Below are positions 8,042-17,268 of a stretch of DNA of 64,000 bases, piece by piece. Below the pieces are notes generated by a model that searched no databases, had not been told where the DNA came from, and worked only from the letters and a program-made list of their open reading frames with translations. Position numbers and translations under genes: made by a program. Position 1 is the first letter of the stretch; each line of letters starts with the position of its first letter. The stretch spans positions 6,572,001 to 6,636,000 of the forward strand of contig NZ_CP107819.1 in the NCBI RefSeq assembly GCF_036346295.1. The letters are read 5' to 3'. Source of the DNA: Streptomyces sp. NBC_00536 (GTDB lineage Bacteria; Actinomycetota; Actinomycetes; Streptomycetales; Streptomycetaceae).

Positions 8042-9408
8042 CCCTCCAGCAGGGTCCCCATCCATTCCTCGATACCCGTCACCGTGCGGGGGAGCGCGCC
8101 CGACATCAGGCGCGCTCCTTCCGCTGTGATGACCAGGTCGTCCTCGATCCGGACCCCGATCCCCCGCAGTTCCGCGGGGAGGGTCTCGTCGTCCGGCTGG
8201 AGGTAGAGGCCCGGCTCCACGGTGAGGACCTGCCCCTCCTCCAGCACTCCGTCCAGGTACGTGTCCTGCCGTGCCTGGGCGCAGTCGTGGACGTCCAGTC
8301 CCAGCATGTGACCGCTGCTGCACAGCGTGTACCGGCGGTGCAGGTCCCCTTCCGCATCCTTCAGGACGCCCCAGTCGGCGAGCCCCTCGGCGATGACCCG
8401 CATCCCGGCCCGGTGGAAGTCGCGGAAGCTGGCCCCGGGGCGCAGCGCCGCCATGCCCGCGTCCTGTGCGGCCAGCACCAGTTCGTAGACCTGCCGCTGG
8501 ACGGGTGAGAAGCGGCCGGAGAGCGGCAGGGTGCGGGTGACGTCGGCCGTGTAGAGGGTGTCGGTCTCCACGCCCGCGTCCAGGAGCAGGAGTTCGTCCC
8601 GGTTCAGCCTGCCGTCGTTGTGGATCCAGTGCAGCACGCAGGCGTGCGCGCCGGAGGCCGCGATCGTGTCGTAGCCGGTGCCGTTGCCCTCGGCGCGGGC
8701 GCGCAGCCCGAAGACCCCCTCGATCCAGCGCTCGCCGCGCGGGTGGGCGAGGGCGCGCGGCAGCGCCCGTACGACGTCCTCGAACCCGGCGGCCGTGTGG
8801 TCGACGGCGAGCTGCAACTGGGCCACTTCCCAGGCGTCCTTGACCAGGCGCAGCTCGGAGAGGGCGGTGGCGAGCGCCGGGTCGTGCGCGGCGTGGCGGG
8901 CCTCGGGGGCGCCCAGGGTGTCCAGGTGGGCGCAGCGGATGCCGGTGAGCCGCTCGGCCTCGGCGAGGTCGGGGCGGCGGCCGACCCAGAACTCGCCGTA
9001 GCGGCGGTCCCGGTAGAACTCCTCGGTGCCGTCGGTGCGCGCCGAGCGCGGCCGCAGGTACAGGACGGCCTCGTGCCCGTGCGGCCCGGCCGGTTCCATC
9101 ACCAGCACGTGTCCGACCTGGTCCTCGCCGGTGAGTCCGGTGAGCCAGGCGTAGGCGCTGTGCGGGCGGAAGCGGTGGTCGCAGTCGTTGGAGCGGACCT
9201 TGAGTTCGCCCGCCGGGATGATCAGCCGCTCGCCCGGGAAGCGGGCCGAGAGCCGTGCGCGCCGGGCCGGGGTGACGGCGTGGGCGGCGACGCGGGCATC
9301 GGCCGGCAGGGGTGAGGCGGACCAGTTTCCGGACATGAAGGCGGACAACTCGGCTGATACGGGCAGATCGTGGCTGCCCGTATTGAGACGGGAGGGGCGG
9401 TCGGTCAC
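8038..9408 (-). CDS. M24 family metallopeptidase, Xaa-Pro aminopeptidase (aminopeptidase P) type
   Basis: 456 residues. Residues 1-190 form the aminopeptidase-P N-terminal domain. The C-terminal 'pita-bread' domain keeps all five metal ligands: D277 (LLLLDAG), D289 (TADVTRT), H367 (SSGHMLG), E398 (TVEPGLY) and E422 (RIEDDL). These enzymes remove the residue before proline from peptides, in the cytoplasm. GTG start at 9408 with GGGAGC upstream. It is divergent from the collagenase and shares the 175-bp region that holds the operator/promoter module at 9451-9489, which suggests common control. In this context it would finish digestion of Gly-Pro/Hyp-rich peptides. Confidence 0.88.
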   Translation of the reverse strand: MTDRPSRLNTGSHDLPVSAELSAFMSGNWSASPLPADARVAAHAVTPARRARLSARFPGERLIIPAGELKVRSNDCDHRFRPHSAYAWLTGLTGEDQVGHVLVMEPAGPHGHEAVLYLRPRSARTDGTEEFYRDRRYGEFWVGRRPDLAEAERLTGIRCAHLDTLGAPEARHAAHDPALATALSELRLVKDAWEVAQLQLAVDHTAAGFEDVVRALPRALAHPRGERWIEGVFGLRARAEGNGTGYDTIAASGAHACVLHWIHNDGRLNRDELLLLDAGVETDTLYTADVTRTLPLSGRFSPVQRQVYELVLAAQDAGMAALRPGASFRDFHRAGMRVIAEGLADWGVLKDAEGDLHRRYTLCSSGHMLGLDVHDCAQARQDTYLDGVLEEGQVLTVEPGLYLQPDDETLPAELRGIGVRIEDDLVITAEGARLMSGALPRTVTGIEEWMGTLLEG

Positions 9409-9450
9409 GAAAGCTCCCTGGGAAGACGTGAACTGGTGGGCGCACAGGGG

Positions 9451-9489
9451 TTGTCAGTGCAATTTCACATTACTATGTTACAGGTCACA
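9451..9489 (+). promoter_or_regulatory. promoter-operator module of the collagenase gene (site A)
   Basis: TTGTCA (9451-9456), 17 nt, TATGTT (9474-9479) is a strong promoter pointing at the collagenase. Over it lies ATTTCACATTACTATG and, just after, a reverse-orientation TGTGACCTGTAAC core. The 39 bp are identical to 20256-20294 except one base. The region is also upstream of the divergent M24 gene. Confidence 0.8.
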
Positions 9490-9583
9490 CGGCGTTCACA
9501 TTAATCCCCGTCAAACGCCGTGTGACGCAGGGCAGTTGCACCCTTTGGTCCCCCACCTCCCTCACCGCAACCAGGAGTTCCCG

Positions 9584-11992
9584 GTGTCCCAGCACAGAGC
9601 TGTGCGTACGTCCCTCCTCGCCGCCGCCGTCACGGTGACCCTCCTCGCCTCCGCAGGCCAGGTCGTGGCCCAGACGGCCGGTGCCGGTGCCGCCCCGGTC
9701 CCCGCGACGTTCGCCTCGGGCACGCCCGCCGCCGCCCCGGCCCCGGCGGGCCAGAACCCCTTCGACGAGGTCCAACACCTCGCCACCGCCCCCGCGCTCA
9801 CCTCGGCACCGGCCCCCGCCCCGGGAACCGGTCAGGAAGCGGGCAAGATAGCCGGACCGGCCCCGGCCGCCGCCCCCAGCGCCACCCAACTCGCCGACCG
9901 CGGCGCGGAGAAGGCCGGCAAGGCCACCTCGCAGCGCACGGCGGGCAACGGCCTGCTGGCCGCGGGCGTCCCCTGCACCCTCGACGGCATCACGGGCCTG
10001 TCCCCGGAGCAGTTCGCCGACTTCCTCGCCGACTCCTCGGTCACCGCGGACGGCTGCCTGCGCGGGCTCATCTGGACCTGGGACGCCCGCCTGGTCCCGG
10101 TGATGTCCGACGCCCACGTCCAGGCCGTCTCGCGCCGGATATCCAGCCTGGCCGCCGCCCACGACGGCCGTAACTCCTCGCACCTGGAGGAGATGTTCAC
10201 GTACCTGCACGCCGTCGTCTACCACGACTACTCGCACACCGAGATCGACGTCACCGACGCCCCGACGGTCGACGCGATGCGCGCCGCCATCGCCGACTTC
10301 GGCGCCGCCGCCCACACCTTCGACGTCAGCGCCTCCAACGCCCGCACCCTGCGCGAGGCCCTCTACGCGGGCAGCGCCCCGGGTCTGCGCCAGCACCAGA
10401 TCGGCCTGATCAAGAAGGTCCTGCCCGTCCTGGACCCGGCCCACCCGCAGACCAACCAGGACGCCTCCTGGGCGGGCGCCGTGCTCGCCGGTCTGTCCGT
10501 GAACTACCTGGGCGTCTACCCGGGCAACAACGACGCCGCGTTCCACACGGCGGTCGCGGCCGACCCCGCCTACCGCGCCATGTTCAAGGCCTACGCCGGC
10601 TACGGCCACCTCAAGGGCACCGCCAACGCCTGGGCGGCGCGCGACGCGATCAGCGAGTACGGCCGGTTCGGCCAGGTCGAGGGGCTGGAGGCGCAGATCA
10701 CCGCCGACCTCGGCGCCCTGCTGGAGCCGGTCAAGACGACCTTCGGCAACGGCAGCGAGCAGTGGGCCAAGATCGTCTCCTGGCTCAACACCTACAACGC
10801 CTGCAAGCCGTACGGGGTGTGCAAGGACGACATCGAGAAGGTGCTCTTCCCGAACACCTACACCTACGACAACGGCGGCATCAAGGTCCGCACCGCCCTC
10901 GACCGGGCCACCGTCGACCAGCTCTACTACGCGAGCAAGCAGGTCAAGACCCAGTTCCACCGGGTGCTCGGCACCGACCAGCCGCTCGCCGGTGACACCA
11001 ACACCACCCTGAACATCGTGCTGTACGCCTCCCGCGCCGACTACGAGAACTACCACCCGATCCTCACCGGCATGGGCACCAACAACGGCGGCATCTACAT
11101 CGAGAACGGCGCCACCTTCTACACCTACCAGCGCCGGGTGCCGCAGGACTCCTCCCTCACCCTGGAGGAGCTGTTCCGCCACGAGTACACCCACTACCTC
11201 AACGGCCGCTGGGCCGTGCCCGGCTTCTTCGGCCAGGGCGACTGGTACCAGAACGACCGCACGACCGCCATGGACGAGGGCACCGCCGAGTTCTTCGACG
11301 GCGCCACCCGCGACAACGGCATCGCCGTCCGCAAGTCCCTGGTCAAGGGCATCATCAACGACACCGCGGGCGGCGGGCCGCGGATGAACGTCCAGCAGCT
11401 GCTCCACGCCACCTACAGCAACGACGGCTTCCGCTTCTACAACTACGCGGGAACGTTCTTCGAGTTCCTGTGGACCCAGAAGCCCTCGGAACTGCGCGAG
11501 ATGTACAGCCGCATCCGCGCGAACGACGTGGCGGGCTTCGACGCCTGGCGCGTGCGCATGGGCTCGGACAGCTACATCCAGCGCGACTACGACAAGTTCC
11601 TGGACGCGCAGATCGCCAAGGTGAACGACCTGTACGTGCCGAACACCGTCTTCACCGCCAACGACCAGCTGCGCGACTCCGCGCTCGCGTCGGTGAAGTC
11701 CTCCTTCGCCACCGCCACCTCCAACAACCCGGACTGCGTGGAGAACGGCGACCCCGGCAAGCGCCGCTTCACCTGTACGGGCCGGATCACCGCGAACCTG
11801 AAGGACTGGCGCAGCAACGACCAGAACTTCAAGGACATGTCCGAGACGGTCGACTACTTCATCCTCGACCGGGCGGGCGCGGTCTCCAACAACCTCGCCG
11901 ACATGAACTGTTCCTTCGGCGCGGTGGAGATCTGGTCCAGCAAGGTCGCGGGGACGTCGAGTTACAGCTGTGAGGGCCCGCTGCGCAGCTGA
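9584..11992 (+). CDS. secreted M9 family collagenase
   Basis: 802 residues. GTG start at 9584, chosen because AGGAG lies 6 nt upstream and a Sec signal follows (VRTSLLAAAVTVTLLAS, then cleavage near VVAQTA); the frame is open further upstream but crosses the promoter. After a Pro/Ala-rich linker (about 30-120) comes the M9 activator domain, then the catalytic domain. The zinc motif is H533-E-Y-T-H537, with E565 in MDEGTAEF as third ligand, 28 residues after H537 as in clostridial collagenases. Cuts native collagen outside the cell into Gly-Pro-Hyp-type peptides. No PKD or collagen-binding repeats are obvious; a short C-terminal cysteine-containing domain follows. Ends in a strong terminator. 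Confidence 0.93.
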   Translation: MSQHRAVRTSLLAAAVTVTLLASAGQVVAQTAGAGAAPVPATFASGTPAAAPAPAGQNPFDEVQHLATAPALTSAPAPAPGTGQEAGKIAGPAPAAAPSATQLADRGAEKAGKATSQRTAGNGLLAAGVPCTLDGITGLSPEQFADFLADSSVTADGCLRGLIWTWDARLVPVMSDAHVQAVSRRISSLAAAHDGRNSSHLEEMFTYLHAVVYHDYSHTEIDVTDAPTVDAMRAAIADFGAAAHTFDVSASNARTLREALYAGSAPGLRQHQIGLIKKVLPVLDPAHPQTNQDASWAGAVLAGLSVNYLGVYPGNNDAAFHTAVAADPAYRAMFKAYAGYGHLKGTANAWAARDAISEYGRFGQVEGLEAQITADLGALLEPVKTTFGNGSEQWAKIVSWLNTYNACKPYGVCKDDIEKVLFPNTYTYDNGGIKVRTALDRATVDQLYYASKQVKTQFHRVLGTDQPLAGDTNTTLNIVLYASRADYENYHPILTGMGTNNGGIYIENGATFYTYQRRVPQDSSLTLEELFRHEYTHYLNGRWAVPGFFGQGDWYQNDRTTAMDEGTAEFFDGATRDNGIAVRKSLVKGIINDTAGGGPRMNVQQLLHATYSNDGFRFYNYAGTFFEFLWTQKPSELREMYSRIRANDVAGFDAWRVRMGSDSYIQRDYDKFLDAQIAKVNDLYVPNTVFTANDQLRDSALASVKSSFATATSNNPDCVENGDPGKRRFTCTGRITANLKDWRSNDQNFKDMSETVDYFILDRAGAVSNNLADMNCSFGAVEIWSSKVAGTSSYSCEGPLRS

Positions 11993-12000
11993 TCCGGTGC

Positions 12001-12038
12001 GGGCCGGTCCGGACCTGAACGGGGGGCCGGACCGGCCC
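12001..12038 (+). terminator. intrinsic terminator after the collagenase gene
   Basis: Perfect 12-bp arms GGGCCGGTCCGG (12001-12012) and CCGGACCGGCCC (12027-12038), 8 nt after the stop codon. No U-run follows, as is common in Streptomyces. Confidence 0.7.
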
Positions 12039-12090
12039 GGCTCCATCCCGGTGCACATCCCGGCGCCATGTCCTGGATGGCCGATAAAGA

Positions 12091-12106
12091 ATGTGACATA
12101 TTACTG
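12091..12106 (+). promoter_or_regulatory. GntR-type operator (site C) at the hydroxyproline dehydrogenase operon start
   Basis: ATGTGACATATTACTG matches the TGTGAC[A/C]TnTnAC core shared by five other sites nearby. It ends 2 nt before the GTG start of the dehydrogenase gene, so it overlaps the probable -10 region and start point. Confidence 0.7.
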
Positions 12107-12108
12107 CC

Positions 12109-13362
12109 GTGCCCAAGAGACCACCTACGGACGCACCCGCCGACGCATCCTCCGGCGCACCCGCGGCCGCCGCCCCGGACGCCCCGCTGGATGCCGTCAT
12201 CATCGGCGCGGGCGTCGTCGGAGCCGCCTGCGCGTACTACGCCACCCGCGCCGGACTCTCCGTGGCCGTCGTCGACCGCGGCCCCGTCGCGGGCGGCACG
12301 ACCGGCGCCGGAGAAGGCAACCTGCTCGTCTCCGACAAGGGGCCGGGACCCGAACTCGACCTCGCGCTGCTCTCCACCACCCTGTGGCGCGAACTGGCCG
12401 CCGCCCTCCCGGCGCAGACCGAGTACGAAGCCAAGGGCGGCCTGGTCGTCGCCCCCGACGAAGCCACCCTGAAGGCCCTGCGGGTCTTCGCCGACGGCCA
12501 GCGCGCCGTCGGCGTCACGGCCACCGAGGTGGCGGCGGACGCGCTCCACGACCTGGAGCCGCACCTCGCCCCCGGCCTCGCGGGCGGCTTCCACTACCCC
12601 GACGACGCCCAGGTCCAGCCCGCCCAGGCGGCCGCCCGGCTGCTCGCCGCCAGCGGCGCCCGCGTCTTCACCGGCGAGGAGGTCACCGCGGTCCTCCGCT
12701 CGGCCGACGGCGCGGTACGGGGCGTGCGCACCCCGCGCCGCACCCTGCACGCCCCGGCCGTCGTCAACGCGGCCGGCACCTGGGGCGGCGCGATCGCCGA
12801 ACTCGCCGGCACCACCCTGCCCGTCATGCCCCGCCGCGGCTTCGTCCTGGTCACCGAGCCCCTCCCGCGCGTCGTGCGGCACAAGGTGTACGCCGCCGAC
12901 TACATCGCCGACGTCGCCAGCGGCTCCGCCGCCCTCCAGTCCTCCGCCGTCGTCGAAGGCACCCCCGCCGGGCCGGTCCTCATCGGCGCCACCCGTGAAC
13001 GGGTCGGCTTCGACCGCGCCCTGTCCACCGAAGCCCTGCGCCGCCTCGCCGCCCAGGCCGCCGCCCTCTTCCCGGTCCTCGCGGACGTCCGGGTGCTGCG
13101 CGCCTACCACGGCTTCCGCCCCTACCTCCCCGACCACCTCCCGGCGATCGGCCCCGACCCGCGGGTCCCCGGGCTGCTGCACGCCTGCGGCCACGAGGGC
13201 GCGGGCATCGGCCTCGCCCCCGGCACCGGGATGCTGATCGCCGCCGCGCTCACCGGCGCCGCCGCCCCGCTGGACCCCGGGCCCTTCCGGCCCGACCGCT
13301 TCGCGCCCGACGCCTCGACGCCCGGCCCCTCGACGTCCGACCGCCCCACGAAGGAGGCCTGA
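12109..13362 (+). CDS. FAD-dependent oxidoreductase, D-hydroxyproline dehydrogenase flavin (beta-type) subunit
   Basis: 417-residue DadA/sarcosine-oxidase-type flavoprotein. The FAD loop DAVIIGAGVVGAACAYYA sits near residue 30, and the C-terminal second flavin region is HACGHEGAGIGLAPGTG. With the next two genes it forms the three-component layout (amine-oxidase flavoprotein, small 2Fe-2S protein, NAD(P)/FAD protein) known from D-hydroxyproline dehydrogenases and HcnABC-type enzymes. It would oxidise cis-4-hydroxy-D-proline to pyrroline-4-hydroxy-2-carboxylate. GTG 12109 has no visible ribosome site and abuts operator C, so the message may be leaderless. The stop overlaps the next start by 1 nt (TGATG). 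Confidence 0.82.
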   Translation: MPKRPPTDAPADASSGAPAAAAPDAPLDAVIIGAGVVGAACAYYATRAGLSVAVVDRGPVAGGTTGAGEGNLLVSDKGPGPELDLALLSTTLWRELAAALPAQTEYEAKGGLVVAPDEATLKALRVFADGQRAVGVTATEVAADALHDLEPHLAPGLAGGFHYPDDAQVQPAQAAARLLAASGARVFTGEEVTAVLRSADGAVRGVRTPRRTLHAPAVVNAAGTWGGAIAELAGTTLPVMPRRGFVLVTEPLPRVVRHKVYAADYIADVASGSAALQSSAVVEGTPAGPVLIGATRERVGFDRALSTEALRRLAAQAAALFPVLADVRVLRAYHGFRPYLPDHLPAIGPDPRVPGLLHACGHEGAGIGLAPGTGMLIAAALTGAAAPLDPGPFRPDRFAPDASTPGPSTSDRPTKEA

Positions 13363-13700
13363 TGGCCAGCCCGCGCCGCACCCGTCGGCCCCGGGAACCG
13401 CGCGACCTCGTCGGCGGCGCGGCACCGGCCGCCCACACCGTCGAGTTCGACGGCCGTACGCTGCCCGCACAGGACGGCCAGAGCATCGCCGCCGTCCTGT
13501 GGGCCGCCGGGATCCTCGCCTGGCGCACCACCCGCGAGGGCGGCGCCCCGCGCGGCGCGTTCTGCGGGATCGGCAGTTGCTACGACTGCCTCGTCACCGT
13601 CAACGGCCTCCCCAACCAGCGCGCCTGCCTGGTCCCGGCCCGGCCCGGGGACACCGTCACCACCCAGGAGGGAACCGGCCGTGCCGACCTCGCCGTCTGA
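13362..13700 (+). CDS. (2Fe-2S)-binding protein, hydroxyproline dehydrogenase gamma-type subunit
   Basis: 112 residues, of which about 24-112 are a ferredoxin-like fold with four cysteines C68, C73, C76 and C89 in FCGIGSCYDC...RAC. This is the compact Fer2_4 type found as small subunit of heteromeric amine dehydrogenases, passing electrons between the two flavoproteins. Its stop lies 20 nt inside the following gene, a tight overlap that implies fixed stoichiometry. Function assigned from the three-gene context. Confidence 0.85.
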   Translation: MASPRRTRRPREPRDLVGGAAPAAHTVEFDGRTLPAQDGQSIAAVLWAAGILAWRTTREGGAPRGAFCGIGSCYDCLVTVNGLPNQRACLVPARPGDTVTTQEGTGRADLAV

Positions 13701-15168
13701 CCCCGCCGGAGCCTCCGCGGGCTCCTGCGACCTCGCCGTCGTCGGGGCGGGCCCCGCCGGGCTCGCCGCCGCCGTCACCGCCGCCGACCTGGGCCTGCGC
13801 GTCACCCTCGTCGACGCGGGGGAGCGCCCGGGCGGCCAGTACTACCGCCACCCCGCCCCCGGGCTCGGCGCCGCCCGCCCCGAGGCCCTGCACCACGACT
13901 GGGCCGCCTTCCAAGGCCGTGAACGGCGGCTGCGCGCCCACGAGTCGGCGGGCCGGATCACCTTCCTGCCCGCCCACCACGTCTGGACCGTGGTCCCGGA
14001 CACCGCCGCCGGCGCGGGGCACTGGCTGCTGCACGCCGTCGCGGGCACCCGAGGCGAGGACGAGCGCGCCGTCACCCTGAGCGCCCGCGCCGTCCTGCTC
14101 GCCACCGGCGCCCACGAGCGCCAGCTGCCCTTCCCCGGCTGGACGCTGCCCGGCGTGGTCGGGGCCGGGGGAGCGCAGGCCATGCTCAAGGCCGGTCTCG
14201 TCCTGCCCGGCCGCCGGATCGTGGTCGCGGGCAGTGGTCCGCTGCTGCTGGCGGTCGCCGGATCCCTGGCCGCCGCCGGGGCCCGGGTGCCCGCCGTCGT
14301 GGAGGCCGCCTCCTACACGGCCTACGCGGGCCGGGTGCCCACCCTGCTGCGCAACCCCGGCAAGCTCCTCGAAGGCGCCGTCCACGGCGGGGCGCTGCTG
14401 CGCCACGGGGTGCGGCTGCGCACCCGCCACGCCGTGGTCGAAGCCCTCGGCACGGACCGGGTCGAGGCCGTGGTCGTGGCCCGGCTCGACCGCGACTGGC
14501 GGCCGGTGCCCGGCACCGAGCGCCGGATCCGCTGCGACGCGCTCGCCGTCGGCCACGGCCTGGTGCCCCAGCTGGAACTCGCCACCGGCCTCGGCTGCGC
14601 CACCGTGCCCGCGGCGGACGGGACGGTGGCGCTCGGCCTCGACGGGAGCCAGCGGACCTCGGTCCCCGGCATCTGGTCGGCGGGCGAGACCGGCGGGATC
14701 GGCGGCGCCGGACTGGCCCTGGCCGAGGGTGAACTGGCGGCGTACTCCGTCGCGGGCCGCCCGGCCCCGGCCGCCCTGGTGCGCCGCCGGGCCCGGCTGC
14801 GGGCCTTCGCCGACGCGATGGGCGCGGCCCACCGCCCGGGGGGCGGGTGGACCGGGTGGCTGCCGGACGACACCGACGTGTGCCGCTGCGAGGAGGTCCC
14901 GGCCGGGCGGATCCGGGAGGCCGTGAGCGATCTCGGCGCGCGGGACGCCCGTACCGTCAAACTGCTCACCCGCGCGGGCATGGGCTGGTGCCAGGGCCGG
15001 ATGTGCGGCGCCGCCGTCACCGCGCTCGCGGGCGGCGAAGCGGCCGCCGACCGGCGCCCGTTGTCCTGTCCGGTGCCGCTGCGCCAGCTCGCCGCGCTGC
15101 CCGCCGCGGGCCGGACCGCCGCCGGGGAGCCCGCCGACCGGCCCGGCGACGAGCCCGTATCCCCGTAG
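13681..15168 (+). CDS. NAD(P)/FAD-dependent oxidoreductase with BFD-like 2Fe-2S site, hydroxyproline dehydrogenase alpha-type subunit
   Basis: 495 residues. It has an N-terminal FAD loop (VVGAGPAGLAAAVTAAD), a second nucleotide-binding loop in the middle (VVAGSGPLLLAVAG) and a C-terminal BFD-like iron-sulphur site: C401, C403, C437, C442 (CRCEE ... CQGRMC). This matches the alpha subunit of heteromeric D-hydroxyproline dehydrogenases. The GTG start at 13681 lies within the end of the 2Fe-2S gene. Other members of this fold are opine or cyanide-forming oxidases, but the neighbours support hydroxyproline. Confidence 0.83.
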   Translation: MPTSPSDPAGASAGSCDLAVVGAGPAGLAAAVTAADLGLRVTLVDAGERPGGQYYRHPAPGLGAARPEALHHDWAAFQGRERRLRAHESAGRITFLPAHHVWTVVPDTAAGAGHWLLHAVAGTRGEDERAVTLSARAVLLATGAHERQLPFPGWTLPGVVGAGGAQAMLKAGLVLPGRRIVVAGSGPLLLAVAGSLAAAGARVPAVVEAASYTAYAGRVPTLLRNPGKLLEGAVHGGALLRHGVRLRTRHAVVEALGTDRVEAVVVARLDRDWRPVPGTERRIRCDALAVGHGLVPQLELATGLGCATVPAADGTVALGLDGSQRTSVPGIWSAGETGGIGGAGLALAEGELAAYSVAGRPAPAALVRRRARLRAFADAMGAAHRPGGGWTGWLPDDTDVCRCEEVPAGRIREAVSDLGARDARTVKLLTRAGMGWCQGRMCGAAVTALAGGEAAADRRPLSCPVPLRQLAALPAAGRTAAGEPADRPGDEPVSP

Positions 15169-15194
15169 GCGCACCGATCGGGTGGCCGCACCCC

Positions 15195-15238
15195 TTGTGG
15201 CCGCCCTGCGCCCGCTAGTAAAATGTCACACATCACAT
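15195..15238 (+). promoter_or_regulatory. promoter with overlapping operator (site D) before the deaminase gene
   Basis: TTGTGG (15195-15200), 18 nt, TAAAAT (15219-15224). The operator is on the reverse strand: read from 15236 downward it is GATGTGTGACATTTTACTA, with the shared TGTGACAT core. It overlaps the -10 box, fitting repression. Confidence 0.65.
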
Positions 15239-15251
15239 AAGGAGTTCTGTC

Positions 15252-16181
15252 ATGACCGACGCGCCCACCCCCGCGCCCACCACCCCCTCGCCCCGCACCC
15301 GCCCCTGGCACGGCATCATGGTCGCCACGGCCCTGCCGCTGCGCGAGGACCAGTCCGTCGACTACGACGCCTACGCCGAACACGTGGCCTGGCTGATCGC
15401 CAACGGCTGCGACGGCGTCGTCCCCAACGGCTCGCTCGGCGAGTACCAGACGCTCACCGACGAGGAGCGCGCCCGGGTCGTCCGCACCGCCATCGAGGCC
15501 GCCGGCGACGGGGACCGCGTGATGGCGGGCGTCGCCGCCTACGGCAGCGCCGAGTCCCGCCGCTGGGCCGAACAGGCCGCCGAAGCGGGCGCGGGCTCCG
15601 TCCTGCTGCTCCCGCCGAACGCCTTCCGCGCCGACCACGACGCCGTACGCGCCCACTACGCCGAGGTCGCCAAGGTCCAGGTGCCCGTCGTCGCGTACAA
15701 CAACCCGATCGACACCAAGGTCGACCTGACCCCGCCGCTGCTCGCCCGGCTGTACGCCGACGGCAGCATCGTCGCGGTCAAGGAGTTCACCGGGGACGTC
15801 CGGCGCGCCTACGAGATCGCCGAACTCGCCCCGGGCCTCGACCTGCTCATCGGCTCCGACGACGTCCTGGTCGAACTCGCCCTCGCCGGCGCCGTCGGCT
15901 GGATCGCGGGCTACCCCAACGCCCTGCCGAACTCCTGCGCCGCGCTCTACCGGGCCGCCGTCGCCGGTGACCTGGAGACCGCCCTGCCGCTGTACAAGTC
16001 CCTGCACCCGTTGCTGCGCTGGGACTCCAAGACCGAGTTCGTCCAGGCCATCAAGCTCTCCATGGACCTCGCGGGCCGCCCCGGCGGGTCCGTCCGGCCG
16101 CCCCGCTTCCCGCTCACCGGCGAGACCGAGGCCGCCGTCCGCGCCGCCACCGAGAAGGCCCTTGCCGAGGGCCTCAACTAG
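15252..16181 (+). CDS. dihydrodipicolinate synthase family protein, probable 1-pyrroline-4-hydroxy-2-carboxylate deaminase
   Basis: 309-residue class I aldolase-like TIM barrel of the DapA family. The Schiff-base lysine is K177 (VAVKEFTGD) and the conserved tyrosine Y149 (VAYNNP); GSLGEYQTLTDEER is the phosphate/keto-acid loop region. In hydroxyproline degradation this family opens and deaminates pyrroline-4-hydroxy-2-carboxylate to 2-oxoglutarate semialdehyde. A ribosome site AAGGAG lies 8 nt before the ATG. It is followed by the 4-hydroxyproline epimerase, which supports the assignment over lysine biosynthesis or sugar-acid aldolases. Confidence 0.85.
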   Translation: MTDAPTPAPTTPSPRTRPWHGIMVATALPLREDQSVDYDAYAEHVAWLIANGCDGVVPNGSLGEYQTLTDEERARVVRTAIEAAGDGDRVMAGVAAYGSAESRRWAEQAAEAGAGSVLLLPPNAFRADHDAVRAHYAEVAKVQVPVVAYNNPIDTKVDLTPPLLARLYADGSIVAVKEFTGDVRRAYEIAELAPGLDLLIGSDDVLVELALAGAVGWIAGYPNALPNSCAALYRAAVAGDLETALPLYKSLHPLLRWDSKTEFVQAIKLSMDLAGRPGGSVRPPRFPLTGETEAAVRAATEKALAEGLN

Positions 16182-16263
16182 TCTCCGCCCAGGCCCGCCC
16201 GGCCCGCCACGCCCGCCCGGCCCGTTCCAGCCGCGACTCCAGCCGAGACCCCAGGGGGACTCC

Positions 16264-17268
16264 ATGCGCACCCGCCACGTCTACCACGCCGTGGACTCAC
16301 ACACCGAGGGCATGCCCACCCGGGTGATCACCGGCGGAGTCGGGGTGATCCCCGGCGCCACCATGGCCGACAAGCGGCTCCACTTCATCGCGCACATGGA
16401 CCACGTCCGCACCCTGCTGATGAACGAACCGCGCGGACACGCGGCGATGAGCGGGGCCATCCTCCAGCCGCCCACCCGCCCCGACGCCGACTTCGGGGTG
16501 CTCTACATCGAGGTGTCGGGGCTGCTCCCGATGTGCGGCCACGGCACCATCGGGGTGGCCACGGTCCTCGTCGAGACCGGCATGGTGCCCGTCGTCGAGC
16601 CCGTCACCACGGTCCGCCTCGACACCCCGGCGGGCCTGGTCAGCGTGGACGTCCAGGTCCGGGACGGGGTGGCCGAACACGTCACCCTCACCAACGTCCC
16701 CTCCTTCTGCGTCGGCCTCGACCTCAAGGCCGAGGTCCCCGGATACGGCACGGTCACCTACGACCTCGCCTACGGCGGCAACTTCTACGCCTTCGTCGAA
16801 CTCGACGCCCTCGGGCTCCCCTTCGACCGGGCCCGCGGCAATGACCTGCTCGCCGCCGGGCTGGCCGTCATGGAGGCCGTCAACGCGGGCGAGAACCGGC
16901 CCGTCCACCCGGAGAACCCCTCCATCGGCGGGGTCAAGCACGTCTACCTGGCGGCCCCCGGCTCCGACGCCGAGCGCTCCCGGCACGCGATGGCCATCCA
17001 CCCCGGCTGGTTCGACCGCTCGCCCTGCGGAACGGGCACCTCCGCGCGGATGGCCCAGCTGCACGCCCGGGGCCTCCTCCCGGTCGGCCGGGACTTCGTC
17101 AACGAGTCCTTCATCGGCACCGAGTTCACCGGCCGGCTGGTCTCCGAGACCACCGTCGGCGGCCTGCGCGCCGTCGTCCCGACCGTCACCGGCCGGGCCT
17201 GGATCACCGGCACCGCCCAGTACTTCCTCGACCCGTCCGACCCCTTCCCCGGAGGCTTCCAGCTGTGA
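16264..17268 (+). CDS. proline racemase family, probable 4-hydroxyproline 2-epimerase
   Basis: 334 residues, normal length. Both catalytic cysteines are present: C91 in PMCGHGTIG and C255 in DRSPCGTGTSARMA, the acid/base pair needed for racemisation or epimerisation. It would convert trans-4-hydroxy-L-proline to cis-4-hydroxy-D-proline, the substrate of the upstream dehydrogenase. The ATG at 16264 follows an AGGGGGA ribosome site; the frame is open upstream but overlaps the deaminase gene. It ends in a 4-nt GTGA overlap with a paralogue. Confidence 0.88.
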   Translation: MRTRHVYHAVDSHTEGMPTRVITGGVGVIPGATMADKRLHFIAHMDHVRTLLMNEPRGHAAMSGAILQPPTRPDADFGVLYIEVSGLLPMCGHGTIGVATVLVETGMVPVVEPVTTVRLDTPAGLVSVDVQVRDGVAEHVTLTNVPSFCVGLDLKAEVPGYGTVTYDLAYGGNFYAFVELDALGLPFDRARGNDLLAAGLAVMEAVNAGENRPVHPENPSIGGVKHVYLAAPGSDAERSRHAMAIHPGWFDRSPCGTGTSARMAQLHARGLLPVGRDFVNESFIGTEFTGRLVSETTVGGLRAVVPTVTGRAWITGTAQYFLDPSDPFPGGFQL